This document shows positions 39,690 through 51,117 of a stretch of 64,000 nucleotides of DNA, piece after piece. The number at the start of each line of letters is the position of its first letter. Position 1 is the first letter of the stretch. The notes under the pieces are model-generated. The model did not search any database. It was not told the origin of the DNA and saw nothing but the letters and a program-made list of their open reading frames with translations. This DNA comes from Vespa crabro (Eukaryota; Arthropoda; Insecta; Hymenoptera; Vespidae): NCBI RefSeq assembly GCF_910589235.1, contig NC_060977.1, positions 1,753,501 through 1,817,500 of the forward strand, read 5' to 3'. The translations under genes were made by a program, and so were the position numbers.

Positions 39690-40303
39690 ACTGCACACAT
39701 GCATGGAAAATCTTAACATTTTATACAAAGTCTTGAATTTGTTGCATTTGCTAACTTTTTAACTATCACATATATAAGCTGCACCTTTTATGCTTTTTGA
39801 TCTAGGGAAACATCATTTACAGAACAAAATTTTTCTTTACTCTACTATCAATATTGATATTTGTATTTTATGAAGATATTCTATTCTATTGCCATTTTTT
39901 TTCTTTTTTGATAGTATATAATACTAACATGAAACCTATTTAATCGATCTTGCTATAATGATAACAAAATTATTTAAAAACTTTGTACGTGTATACTAAA
40001 ATCTTCTAATCTAAAATATGATTAATTGATATTATTGAAAGAATTTGTCCATTTTATAATTTTTAATAATAAACATTTGATAAGTACAATAAATACTGTT
40101 GTTCTGGAACAATGTTTCCTTAAGTTATAAAGGGAACATATAATGCACCATCATGCACATATTACAATGATTTACTTTGTAATTTAGAAGTAATAGTTAA
40201 TTAAGTACCCTTTTATTCTTATCTTCATTAATTGTATGACCTGTCTCTGAAAACATTTTATGTTATCATAGACAGAAAGAAACAATCTACTCTATTATTT
40301 CAC
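37005..40303. other. 3.3 kb noncoding gap between KCTD3 and CFAP410
   Basis: The right side lies 3' of CFAP410 and the left side 5' of KCTD3 (promoter probably near 37005-37380, where CG-containing sequence such as TGTGCGCAGCAATGGCG appears). No open frame of appreciable length occurs across about 37-40.3 kb. It is very AT-rich with (TA)n near 39595-39690. It may be a CFAP410 3' UTR, an unspliced noncoding RNA, or plain intergenic DNA. Confidence 0.5.
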
Positions 40304-40828
40304 TTACAAGTTGTACGTCCAAGTTCCTTTTGATGATTGAATGTAACGAAGTGGCATTATCGTGTTTCTAACGTCAGGACTTTTCGATCGTCTTATACAA
40401 TCTTGATTTGGATCTTTACTTCCTTGATTGAAATATACACCACTATTGTTACTACGGGGGATACTGTCACTGCTTGCTACTCTTCTAACGTCATTCGATC
40501 TTTTTGGTTCACTGTTAATTGTTGTTGTCAAATTATCTGATCCAGAGTCCCGAAGTTTGTATGTATGTGGATTATTTTTAATATACCTAAGATTTGAATC
40601 GGTAACGAAAGTTTTTGGATTTCGATTTAAATTACAGTTTTCGGTAGATTCATTTCTCTGCATTTGTGATTTTTCACTAGTTTCATCTATCCCATAATGA
40701 TTGCATATACGATGTTCGATGTTAAAATTCATATCATTATCGATGCACTGATTAGAGTCAAGTGAGTCAGAAAATTCTGGACTTGGAATAGAGGAAATAC
40801 TGCCAACACGAGAAAAGGCAACCGTCCC
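40304..40828 (-). CDS. Candidate alternative last exon of CFAP410
   Basis: An open frame runs from a good acceptor (AATCTTCAG) at 40828 to a stop at 40304, giving 174 residues (GTVAFSRVGSISSIPSPEFS at the start, SKGTWTYNL at the end). It begins in phase 0, the same phase as the ends of the preceding CFAP410 exons, so it can join the exon ending at 41053 and replace the conserved terminal exon at 40859-40969. It could also be reached by an internal GTAGTA donor in that exon. The sequence is Ser/Asn/Arg-rich and lacks recognisable domains, so it is probably disordered. It is not simple repeat and uses all codon types, unlike chance frames nearby. An independent gene starting at the internal Met (40732) is the alternative. 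Confidence 0.5.
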   Translation of the reverse strand, partial: GTVAFSRVGSISSIPSPEFSDSLDSNQCIDNDMNFNIEHRICNHYGIDETSEKSQMQRNESTENCNLNRNPKTFVTDSNLRYIKNNPHTYKLRDSGSDNLTTTINSEPKRSNDVRRVASSDSIPRSNNSGVYFNQGSKDPNQDCIRRSKSPDVRNTIMPLRYIQSSKGTWTYNL

Positions 40829-40858
40829 CTGAAGATTTTGGGGACGGCGTCAGAAACA

Positions 40859-43800
40859 TCATTCTTCTAATTCATCCATTCGATTTCTAACTGCCATTTC
40901 TACTACTTCCAAACTGGGATAGTCCAATTCTTTGACTAGGCATAATACGGCAGAGAGTATATTTGAGTTCTAAAAGATGAAAACAATTACAGTTTGTATT
41001 TGTAATAATAGTATTATAAGTTAAAAGATTTGTAATTTTACACATTACATACCCTTGTAACTGGCCGCCTATGATAGTGAAACTGTGGTCTACATTTCTC
41101 TTTATCGGAATGTCTTACCCAACCAGGCACTTGACTTGTATCTTCCTGTTTTAAATCAGATTTTATTACAATATATTAAATTAAATTTTTAAAAGAACAT
41201 TATTTTTTTTTCTTTTTTATTTTGTTTTTTAATATACATATTGGCTTTTAATTCTGACCCTTTCAGTATTATGATGAGTAGGCATTCGTCTATGTTGAGA
41301 TGATGGTTGAGGTAATGGTTCATCGCATTCTATCTGCCTCTTATCGTCATACTCATAATTATTCCTGTCAAAGCGATTATCATCTTGAGTTTCGTATTTA
41401 ACGCCATATTGAGTACGTGGTGAAGGCGATGTGTATGAACGTTGGGATGCATCATTATTAACATATTCAGAATAAGCTCGTCTCTCGTCATAATCTCCAT
41501 TATGTCTTGAAACTGCTGGTTGATCATCAGTATCCTGCAATATTAATATTTAGTTTATAATTTATAACAGAGAATAAATTAATTTTGTAGGGTAGCATGA
41601 TAGATCATGAACATGCAAATATAACTTAAGAGTTTTAATTTAAGGATAATGTCCTGACTAAAAAGCATATGATATATTTAATGAAATGTATTATCTTATC
41701 TTATGTTTTATGTAAATACATTTGATTATCTGAATTAAATGAGAAACAAAATCATTCAGGACATTTTACATTTTGAGCTTTGATAAACACTTAAATAACG
41801 GATATTGTTTCCAATTTTTTTTCTCCTTTTCAATATATGCTCAGATAATCAGATATTAATCTAAAATGATTAATTTTTATGTTATGACTTTAATGTTCTG
41901 CATGACTATAGTGTTAAATCAAATTGTTATGGCATTGTTATGTACTACTACAAATTTGTCTAGATGAATAATTGCATTCGGCAAATTATGTGCAGTTGCT
42001 ATAACAATACCTTAGGTATATCAATAGTGTTAGTAGCCACAGTCTCAATGTAACTGCGTGATTCTGTACACATGTTCTCATCTTTATTCTGACTTTTTGA
42101 TTGCCCATTATGGAGCTGTTAGTATAACATTATTCAAATAGTAAAAATAAAAGATATAGCCAGAACACATAAATTACATGTTATTTCAATTTCTTTCTAA
42201 CTAATTTAATCATAAATTAACAACATTTTTTATAAGTTATAAACTTACCTCATATGTATACTGATTGCTTTGAGCATAATGATGAGGTAATGTTTTACAA
42301 TTAGCATTTCTTCTGTCAGGATCATGATACTCCTCTTGTGTGTGATGCATTTCATCATAACTTCTCTGAAAAAAGATTATATCACATTTGTATATGGTAA
42401 ACAATACTGAGCTAAAAAAATATTAGTTTTATTTTTTTATAATTCTCAGATAAAAATAATTAAGAAAGATGATATTGACAAGTTAAAAGCAGGTTTTAGA
42501 GAAAAATATAAATTATGTTAATGAATTAGGAAAATTTTACCTGGTCGCTAGATGAACTATATCTCCTATGTTTTTCCACACGTGTTTCTTCAATATACTC
42601 AACAGGTACTTCCTTATTTGTAATGAGTTAACAAACATCATAAAATTTGTTAGTGACATTTTTCAACATTATATTTATAATAAATACATAATTAGCTTTA
42701 ACACAAGTGCACCTTTTATGCTTTATTTAATATGTTAAGACTTTTTATGAGGTAGTTAAAAAATTCATAATTAAAATTAATCATGCTAAGTATATATGAT
42801 TTTTTTTTTTATTTTTACCTCTGGACTAATCATTTCTGATTGTGGTGGAGATGCATCCATATCAAGCGGATGTACAAGTACTCGGCCTCTTGACAATGCA
42901 GTTTGCACTTCTTCCGGGGCTACTACTTTATCATCTAGCTTTTCCAGATTTGGTAAAGCTCGAAGAACAGTCAATCGATATCTATTAAATTATTCATATC
43001 AGATTATTATAACAATATACTTGTAAAATAGTGATTGATCAAGAAAGTGCATGCATAAATAATTTTACAAAACATGTACCCTTCTTTTTCCGCACAAGGA
43101 TTTTCGCCAAGCCATAAATTCCTTAAATTGGGTAACTCTTGAAGATAACAAACTTCATTCAGATCTTTAATATTATTTTTTCTAATAAATAGATCTCGCA
43201 AATTGTGGCAATATTGAAAATCAGCAAGCGTGTCAATATTGTTCACACTGAAAATAAAAATACATAAAGTTTGATATGTAGCTCTATAGCAAAATAATAT
43301 GAATAATCAGTAAAAGAAAAAAAAAAAAAAAAAGAAAAAAGAAAAAAAACTTAAAATTTGCATGCATTATACATTCATATTAATTTTAATAAACAAGAAA
43401 CTACAAATACGTATGATTAACATTTACATTATGACGTTACATGTAAAATTAGTTATGTGGGTGGAACAGGTTTTATTGTTGTAGGTGGTATATATTACTG
43501 TACACATGTATACCAAACATGTCCATAGTAGCAGTGGACGACAATCATTGTTGCTTCATATAATATAAAAGTTTAGTTTCAAATAGAAATATTTTTTATG
43601 ATTGTATTAATAGTTATTTGTATTAATAAAATTAAATAGTTATTTATATTAATAAATTTATATAAATATAAATTAATAATTATTTATATTAATACATTTA
43701 TGTTATATTAATACAATCTAAATAATATAAACAAAAGGTTAGTTAGACTATGTTATATGTATATATTGTAACATTTCACTTAGACTAATCTGAATTCTAA

Positions 43801-44779
43801 TAATTCTAATTGTTTGTAAATTTCAAGATTGATAGGAAAGAAAAAGAAAAAAAAAAAGAAAAGGGCAAGATTTGCAATAACACATCAGAATTCTTTTAAA
43901 TTGGCTTTTATTGCGGTAAATGGATTATCTCACTCTTCGACTTTGTCGATTTCTTATGAAGTCCCGCGATCGCGTGTCAATAGTTGCACCGCATTCCTTG
44001 AATTTGTATGTAGGTATTTAGAAAAATTAACCTAATTCTACGAATCGATATAGATATCCCTTCGAAATTTCGATTTAACCTTATTTTTGTTTCTTCCGTT
44101 TAATACCGAATTTAACATTTTTTAAATAATAAGATATTTAAATATAAATAAATCTAATAATTTCTCTTCGCATCGAAATTTTTAAATTTCAAATTCAACG
44201 ATTAAAATACTACATTCGATTTTACAATTTTTATATTTTCATGTGACACAACCATTTTATATTTCTTATTAAATTTTATTTTGTTGTTATTTTGTGATCT
44301 CTCTAATTTCATTATTTTAAATTATTATTCAATGTGCATTGTTACAATATACATGCATGCATACATACATACATACATACATACATACGTACACATATAT
44401 ATATATATATATATATGTACACACCCACATATATAAATTATTTTATAAAAAAATTTACCTTAATGATAATACTTCCACATTTTCCATTTCACGTAAAATG
44501 CTTACATCTGTTAATTCTGATCCCCTACAATAAAAATATTAACTCTAATATTATTTTATTTATATCATAGCCTTATTAATAAATAAACATTTTTGATCAA
44601 CAAATTATATAAAATAATAAGTTTCTTGATTTGTCTGTCTTTCTCTCATAGAAATGTTAGTATGTTAAAATAAAATGATACAAAATAAGTTTACGAAGCA
44701 GACCTGGAATGCTATTAATATCATTGATGTATTATTATAATGTCTAAGAATTTGTGACTTCTACGTTAATATATATATA

Positions 44780-44832
<53 letters not shown>

Positions 44833-45199
44833 CGTTAATATATATATATATATATTGTTAATATAAATTATAAATATAAAATAACTTTCAATTATTTGAT
44901 TTTCTAAATATTTCTTAAATATTATTATATTATTTACGATAATATATATCTAATAGTTCAAATTTATAGTATATGATAATCAGTTGGAAATAAGATCACT
45001 ACGTTACAGTGATCACAATCATACAAAAAATTTCAAATTGTTTAGTTAATTTATATTCAATTATTTATAATGATGATTTATTTAAGGGGGGAAAAAATTA
45101 TGTTGTTTTTAATGCATACCAACAATTGAGCTTCTTTACGGCAGAAAAATCGGACATTCGTGTACGTGCCACAATCATTTCTTCTGTTAATTTCACCAT
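40859..45199 (-). CDS. CFAP410: Cilia- and flagella-associated protein 410 (C21orf2) homologue
   Basis: Ten exons: 45120-45199, 44459-44524, 43080-43247, 42819-42981, 42541-42612, 42249-42365, 42011-42115, 41259-41534, 41053-41145 and 40859-40969. They total 1251 bases, 416 residues against about 256 in human. N-terminal leucine-rich repeats (about 18-130): VKKLNCWGSELTDVSIL, FIRKNNIKDLNEVCYLQ, LWLGENPCAEKEGYRLTVLR, LEKLDDKVV. The C-terminus (NSNILSAVLCLVKELD...RNRMDELEE) matches the short helical tail of the family. Between them is a long polar, probably disordered insert spread over phase-0 exons. The human protein acts at the basal body with NEK1 and SPATA7 and in DNA repair. Exon 8 has two plausible donors, at 41259 (GTCAGA) or 41238 (GTATAT), which add or omit seven residues. 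A short uORF lies at about 45380-45330. Confidence 0.9.
43248..44458 (-). other. CFAP410 intron 2
   Basis: 1.2 kb intron between exon 2 and exon 3. Carries an A/G run near 43317-43350, (TACA)n near 44350-44386 and (TA)n near 44395-44416. Around 43890-44000 there is a short CG-containing stretch, but its frame is not convincing. Confidence 0.6.
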
Positions 45200-45828
45200 T
45201 GTCTTTAGTTTATTTTATTTTTTTTATTTTTTTGGTTTTAATCAATGAAACACAGAAAATTATGCAGAAAAACGTATAAACTAAATTAAAAAAAAGGAAT
45301 TAATATAAAGAAGGCATGGTTTGTATTATCACGATAAATTTGTTATATGACTTAAAACACACCTCCGACCGCGTGCCATGATGGCTTGTCATCGTCTAAA
45401 CTAAGAGAACTAGAAAACAGTGCTGTCAGATGTGTTCAATGAATTCTCCCTAATAGTAAGTCCAGTTTTTTTTTTCTTCTAAAATTTGTCAGATCCTGAA
45501 AGTGTCTTTCATACTAAAAAATACTAGAAGATACTAAAGATATCCTTTTATAGTAAAATGAAATAATTAGTCGATCTATTAAAACTCTACATTAGAAAAT
45601 ATTCAGGGTTTTTCTAAGTTCGTGAATTTAGCGCTACGTGGCGCTATTTTCTAAAGGACGCAATGCGACGATTTAATGTCCGATCAAATTGGTGAAAATA
45701 CAATTGTAACAAATATAAATAAAAGGATAAAAAAAAAGGAGATATAATCTATAATTATATACAATATAACATATATAGTTAATGTTATTTTACAAATAAA
45801 AAAAATATGTATATATTTATATTTATAT
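45200..45828. promoter_or_regulatory. CFAP410 upstream region and CWC27 3' end
   Basis: Between CFAP410 and CWC27, both minus strand. The part near 45200-45450 should hold the CFAP410 5' leader and promoter; a short uORF (ATG near 45380, 16 codons) is present. The part near 45690-45828 should be the CWC27 3' UTR, with a TTTATT (AATAAA on the minus strand) near 45789. No coding exon seen. Confidence 0.5.
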
Positions 45829-47873
45829 TTATCTTCGCCGTGAATGACTTTTATCTTTTTTACTATCCTTCGAGCTATTTGTTGATTCTCCTCTTCGACG
45901 TTTATTAAGTGGATTTCGTGGATCATAAATTTCAAACCAATCATCATTCTTCGTACTAGCATCTTTTGCAAGTACAGGGGCTTTTTCTTCGCAACGCAAG
46001 ATATGTGCCATCCACAATTCGTCATCCCCATCGTCCTTAGATTCTTCTTCCTTTGTTGTACTTGTGTTACCCTTTGTACACTCTTTAGTGCCCTGAAGTT
46101 TATTTCTGAATTTATTTAGAAGGTTTAAAGTAAAATCCTCACGCGTTTTACCCTTTGCAGGTAATTTCTGTTTAGCTTTTTTATATTCCTCTTGAGTTTG
46201 TAAATAATCCTTCAATATTTCACTTTGTTTTCTTTTCTGTTCCTCTTTATCGTCCTCAAGTTTTTTATCTGCTTCTTTTTCTTTCTTTTCGTTTTGAACA
46301 GTGCGCTTCAAATCACGGATTTCTTTTTTAATTGCATTCCTGTTATCACAAATAGAATAGTAAGTTTACATATAATATTATAAAATAATACTTGCGATTG
46401 TGTTATATGTACGTACATTTTTCTTTTACGTTCTTCATGTAGTTCTTTTCCAAAATAATATTCCTCCTCTTCTTCTACATTATCATTATCAGTTACTTTA
46501 GTAGGTTCAATCTCTTTGGAATCACTTGTCTTTTTACCTCCTTTCAATTTATTTTTGATTCTTTCGGTAACTTCTCTATAAGTATTAAATAAGATTAATG
46601 AAATAAGTTAAATGTTATTAAATAGTATCTTTTTTTTTTGTTTTTTTTTTAATATGTTATTTCAACTCACGACTTTTCTTTTGCTATGGCAGCCATTGTC
46701 TCAGAAGATTGGGATGTATCATTGTCACTTTCTGAATCAACATCATCACATTCCTTTAATCTTTTATTTGGTGGTTCAGTGGAATCTGTTACAGGTTGTG
46801 AACTTAATTTAGGATCTGACAAACAATCATGTGCTGATTTTGATTTATTATTTAATTGCTTATTCAAAATTACAGATTCTTCTTCATCTTCTTCTGCTTC
46901 CTCTCCAAAAGATAATAACTTAAAATTTCTGTGAAAATAATTATTATATTGATTATAAAAAAAAAAAAAGCATATTTGCTTTTACCTTATTTATAGCACA
47001 ATATTCGATGTTAATATATTTTAAGCGAAATATTAAAAAATTTTTATGGCGCTTACTTTACTCCAGCTTTTTTTTCTTTCTTACTTTCTTTCAGATCGCT
47101 GTTCTTTTTAGATTCTATTCGCGGTAAAATATCCACAAATGGATTGTTCAGAATTTCTGTCTTTAATATTTTTTGTGGATAAAGAGGTCTATCGTTCTAA
47201 AAAATAAAATGATAATTAAATATTTATTTATCATTTAATATCTTTATATGACTTTTTCAATTAAATATATATAATTACATTACCTCATCTACAAGAGCTT
47301 CTTCAAGTTTAAGCATGTTGTATAAAGTTTCTCCGATAACTTTGCCAAAAATAGTATGTTTGTTTTGTAATTCTGGCGTAGCAGCCAGCGTGAAAAAGAA
47401 TTGTGAGCCATTGTCATCTTTGCCGGCATTAGCCATGGCAAGCAAGCCTCTGCGACAAAATCTTAATCTTGTATGAAACTCATCCTAAAATTTACTTGTT
47501 TAATAGATATTCTCATTTTATCATAGATTAACTTTATTTTGTACCTTAAAGGGAGAACCATATATACTTTCACCACCTTCTCCTGTACTTGTTGGGTCTC
47601 CACCTTGAACTATAAATCCTTTAACAACTCTGTGAAATATTGTGTTGTCATAATAATTTTCCATACATAATTGAATAAAATTTCTACAAGCTTTTGGAGT
47701 TTCCTTTGCCCATAATTCTATTTCTATATCTCCAACGGATGTTTTCATTAGAACCTTATAAAATAAAGAAATATTTATAAAAAAGGATCAATTCAATTAA
47801 TTTATTCATACAATAGAGAATATTAACTAACCTTTCCTGTTGTAGGAGGTTCTTGAATATAAACATTACTCAT
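45829..47873 (-). CDS. CWC27: Spliceosome-associated cyclophilin CWC27
   Basis: Seven exons: 47832-47873, 47545-47754, 47284-47484, 47057-47196, 46671-46928, 46417-46575 and 45829-46339. They total 1521 bases, 506 residues; human CWC27 is about 472. The protein opens MSNVYIQEPPTTGKVLMKTS, as in the family. A cyclophilin domain spans about 10-165 (IFHRVVKGFIVQGGDPTS, NGSQFFFTLAATPELQNKHTIFGKV). The position equivalent to CypA Trp121 is Glu122, as in human CWC27, predicting weak or no isomerase activity although Arg56 is kept. The rest is charged, Lys/Glu-rich coiled or disordered sequence with an acidic patch EEEEEYYFGKEL and a conserved C-terminal block WMAHILRCEEKAPVLAKDA. It joins activated spliceosomes with CWC22. 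Start and all junctions are well supported. Confidence 0.96.
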
Positions 47874-48821
47874 TTTTGCAAATGAATTTATCTGAATTGC
47901 ATAATTTAATATAAACAATGAATTATCATGTAAATTATTATTTTTATACGGAGAACAATACTAATAAAAAATAAACTTGGATCAGATGATTGAAAACCAT
48001 AGCTCTGTCGAAGAAACTCGGTAACGTTAACAATGCCAGTTGTTTCATCTCTCAGATGGCGCCATTAGCGTATTGCAATCAAATATATAATTTCGCGCCA
48101 TTACTTTTTACCTTGCATCCTTTTTTAATAAATAAATAATATGAAACAGTTGAACGTATAGTATCAATTGTTTTTTTTTCTTTTTTTTTTTTTTTTTTTT
48201 AATTAATTAAAAAAACACCAGAATAAAAAAGAATCACCGAACGTTAATTCGATTAGGTTATTACATTTGTGACTTATCAAAATATTATCATTAGACGTAT
48301 GTATATTTATTTTAATGAAATATTACAACGTAGAAATAAATAACGTTTTATGGTTCACATTTAAGTCGTTGTCATCGAAGTAAAAATAAATAAAGTTAGT
48401 TTGCAATATTATTAAATTATATTATTATTGGCGTAGACAAATATATAGACATTTTAAAAATAATTTTTTAATCAGGGTAACATGTGCCAAAATAAAGTTC
48501 CAGCGCGCGCACTTGCTATATATGTATTATATGTGTTACGCACATGTTGACCATCAGCTGATGCGTGCGCTTCTCTTATCATGACATACCACATATCATA
48601 TTTATATATATATATATGTATATATATAAATATATAAGCCACGCAGCTCTGGAGTTTGACCATATGAACTGTACCGAATACCGCGAATAGATTACGTCAG
48701 TTGGAGTTCACTTCCCCTCCAGGGATATCCGCTCGTAGTGACATGTAATTTTCTTTATCATCAAAACGAATTGTAAGCATAGTGTTCATTTTCTCTTTAT
48801 TTTATATCATATAAAAAACAC

Positions 48822-48884
<63 letters not shown>

Positions 48885-49677
48885 TACTCTTAAGTAAACA
48901 TTTATTGTGTGTACGTGTGTGTGTGTGTGTTTGTTCATATTATTTTATAAAATTGTTATTTTATATTTTTTATATTTATATTTTTTTTTATATACTTGGT
49001 TCACTATAGATCATATATATATATATATAATAATATATATATATGTATATGACTATTCTAGCGCGCGTATATATCACATGTTTTGTGATAATCTATTTTT
49101 ATCATCTTTCTTATCTTTCTATTTTATAAAAACATGCTATAACTTTTATGACCTTACTCATTATACATATGCTTAAAAGAGTGATATGAAAGAGTGACAT
49201 GAAAGAAGTAAATTTTTATCAAATTTATTAGTGATATTCTACTCAAAAATCTATTTTTTTATCATATATATATATACATGTGTCACATATATATGTATAT
49301 ATATGTATATATATAATTTAATTATTGAAGGATGAAATATTTTCAAAAATCATGTTTTCCATATTGCATGACGATCATGTGCATTTATTTTTATTTCTTT
49401 TATCATATTTATCACCAAATTGTTATTCTAATTAATCGTGTATTATATATTTTCAGCATCATTTATATATATGCAAATCTCAAATTATTATTTAATTTAA
49501 ATTAAACATCATGAATTTATTGGAAAATGTATAAATGTTATATATAATAAAAGAAAGCGTAAGTCTGTTTATATAATTTTTTATATATTTATTATTTAGC
49601 TCAGTCCTATCTTTATATTAATTTTTATATTGATTATTGTTTTTTTATTCATAGTTACAATTCAAAAGAAGGACAAG
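47874..49677. promoter_or_regulatory. Divergent region between CWC27 and SLC25A10
   Basis: 1.8 kb separating two divergent genes. Near 48000-48120 there is non-repetitive sequence with CG dinucleotides (CWC27 promoter side). Near 48490-48780 another CG-containing stretch (CAGCGCGCGCACTTGC, TACGTCAGTTGGAG) is the likely SLC25A10 promoter and noncoding first exon. (TA)n tracts lie at 48820-48880 and 49010-49050. An acceptor-like TTTTTATTCATAG ends near 49653, just before the SLC25A10 start, suggesting a spliced 5' leader. Confidence 0.45.
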
Positions 49678-51117
49678 ATGACAGAGATACAAAAATTATC
49701 TCGTTGGTATTTTGGAGGATTTGCTTCTGCTGGCGCTGCTTGTGTTACACATCCATTAGATTTGCTCAAGGTATTATTTTAAATTATTTTAAATACAACA
49801 AGAAGGAAAATAAAAATAAAATAGTGATAAAACTGCAGGTACATATGCAAACTCAACAAGAAGGTAAAATATCTGTAATGCGTTCTACTATTGCAATAAT
49901 AAAAAGGGAGGGTATTTTGGCTTTATATAATGGTCTTACTGCATCTTTACTTCGTCAACTTACATATTCTACAACAAGATTTGGAGCTTACGAGGTACAC
50001 ATATTATTTTTTCTTTTTTCTATTTATTTGCAAAAATTCATGACTATATAAAAATAATTATTTATAGATGATATATGTATATATTTTATTTTTGATATAT
50101 AGGTAGCTAAGCAGGCATTAGAAACACCTGGGAATCCTACGCCGTTTTATCAAAAACTGCTTTTGGCTGGATGTGCAGGTGCTGCTGGTGGAATCGTGGG
50201 TACTCCAGGTGATTTGATTAATGTGCGTATGCAAAATGACATTAAGTTAACACCAAATCTTAGGAGAAAGTAAGTAATGAAAAAAATGTAACTTTTATTT
50301 AATAGTAATAATATTCATGAGGAGCACAAACAGCAGAAATAAGAATTTAATTAAACAATTTTTTTTCTTGTTTTATTATACAGTTACAAACATGCTATAA
50401 ATGGATTAATTCGAGTAATTCAAGAAGAAGGTGTACAACGTTTATTTAGTGGTTGTTCTACTGCAACTGGAAGAGCAATATTAATGACCATAGGACAATT
50501 GAGCTTTTATGATCAAATTAAAATGCTTTTATTAACAAGTGGTTACTTTAAAGATAATCCTACTACCCACATAATTTCAAGCGTATGCGCAGTAAGATCT
50601 AATATTTTTACTTTCATTTTATTATCCATATATTATTTATTTCTACTTTTACTTATTAGTTATTTTTGTTATATAAGGGTGCTGTAGCTACAACACTAAC
50701 ACAACCATTGGATGTTTTAAAAACGCGTGCAATGAATGCAAAGGTTGGAGAATTCAAGGTTGGTATTTATATTAATATTTTATATGGTTTTAGCATCAAT
50801 ATTAATGATTAATATTTTTTATATTTTGTTGTTTTTTTCTTTATTTTATAGAATTTTGCAGATCTCTTTTTATATACTGCCAAGCTTGGACCACTGGCTT
50901 TCTTTAAGGTAAGTCCAAATATAAAACTTATGTCGGAAGAAAAGTAATAATAATATTTATTTAATATTTAATGTTATTATGTATTGATTAAAAATTATTA
51001 CAGGGCTATATACCAGCATTTATACGACTAGCTCCTCAAACGGTTCTCACCTTTCTCTTTCTTGAACAACTCAGAGTCTATTTTGGCATTCCAATACCAA
51101 CTGAGAAACCATCTTAA
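49678..51117 (+). CDS. SLC25A10: Mitochondrial dicarboxylate carrier
   Basis: Seven exons: 49678-49770, 49839-49994, 50103-50269, 50384-50591, 50678-50758, 50852-50908 and 51004-51117. They total 876 bases, 291 residues; human SLC25A10 is 287. Inner-membrane carrier exchanging malate and succinate for phosphate, sulphate or thiosulphate. Three mitochondrial-carrier repeats are present, with signatures HPLDLLKVHMQTQQ (Pro26-Lys31), GTPGDLINVRMQND and QPLDVLKTRAMN. Family-specific stretches are SRWYFGGFASAGAACVTHP, VGTPGDLINVRMQNDIKL, TAKLGPLAFFKG and VLTFLFLEQLRVYFGI. The start Met is a few residues before the conserved SRWYFGG. The first signature is split by intron 1, common in this family. 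All phases agree. Confidence 0.96.
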
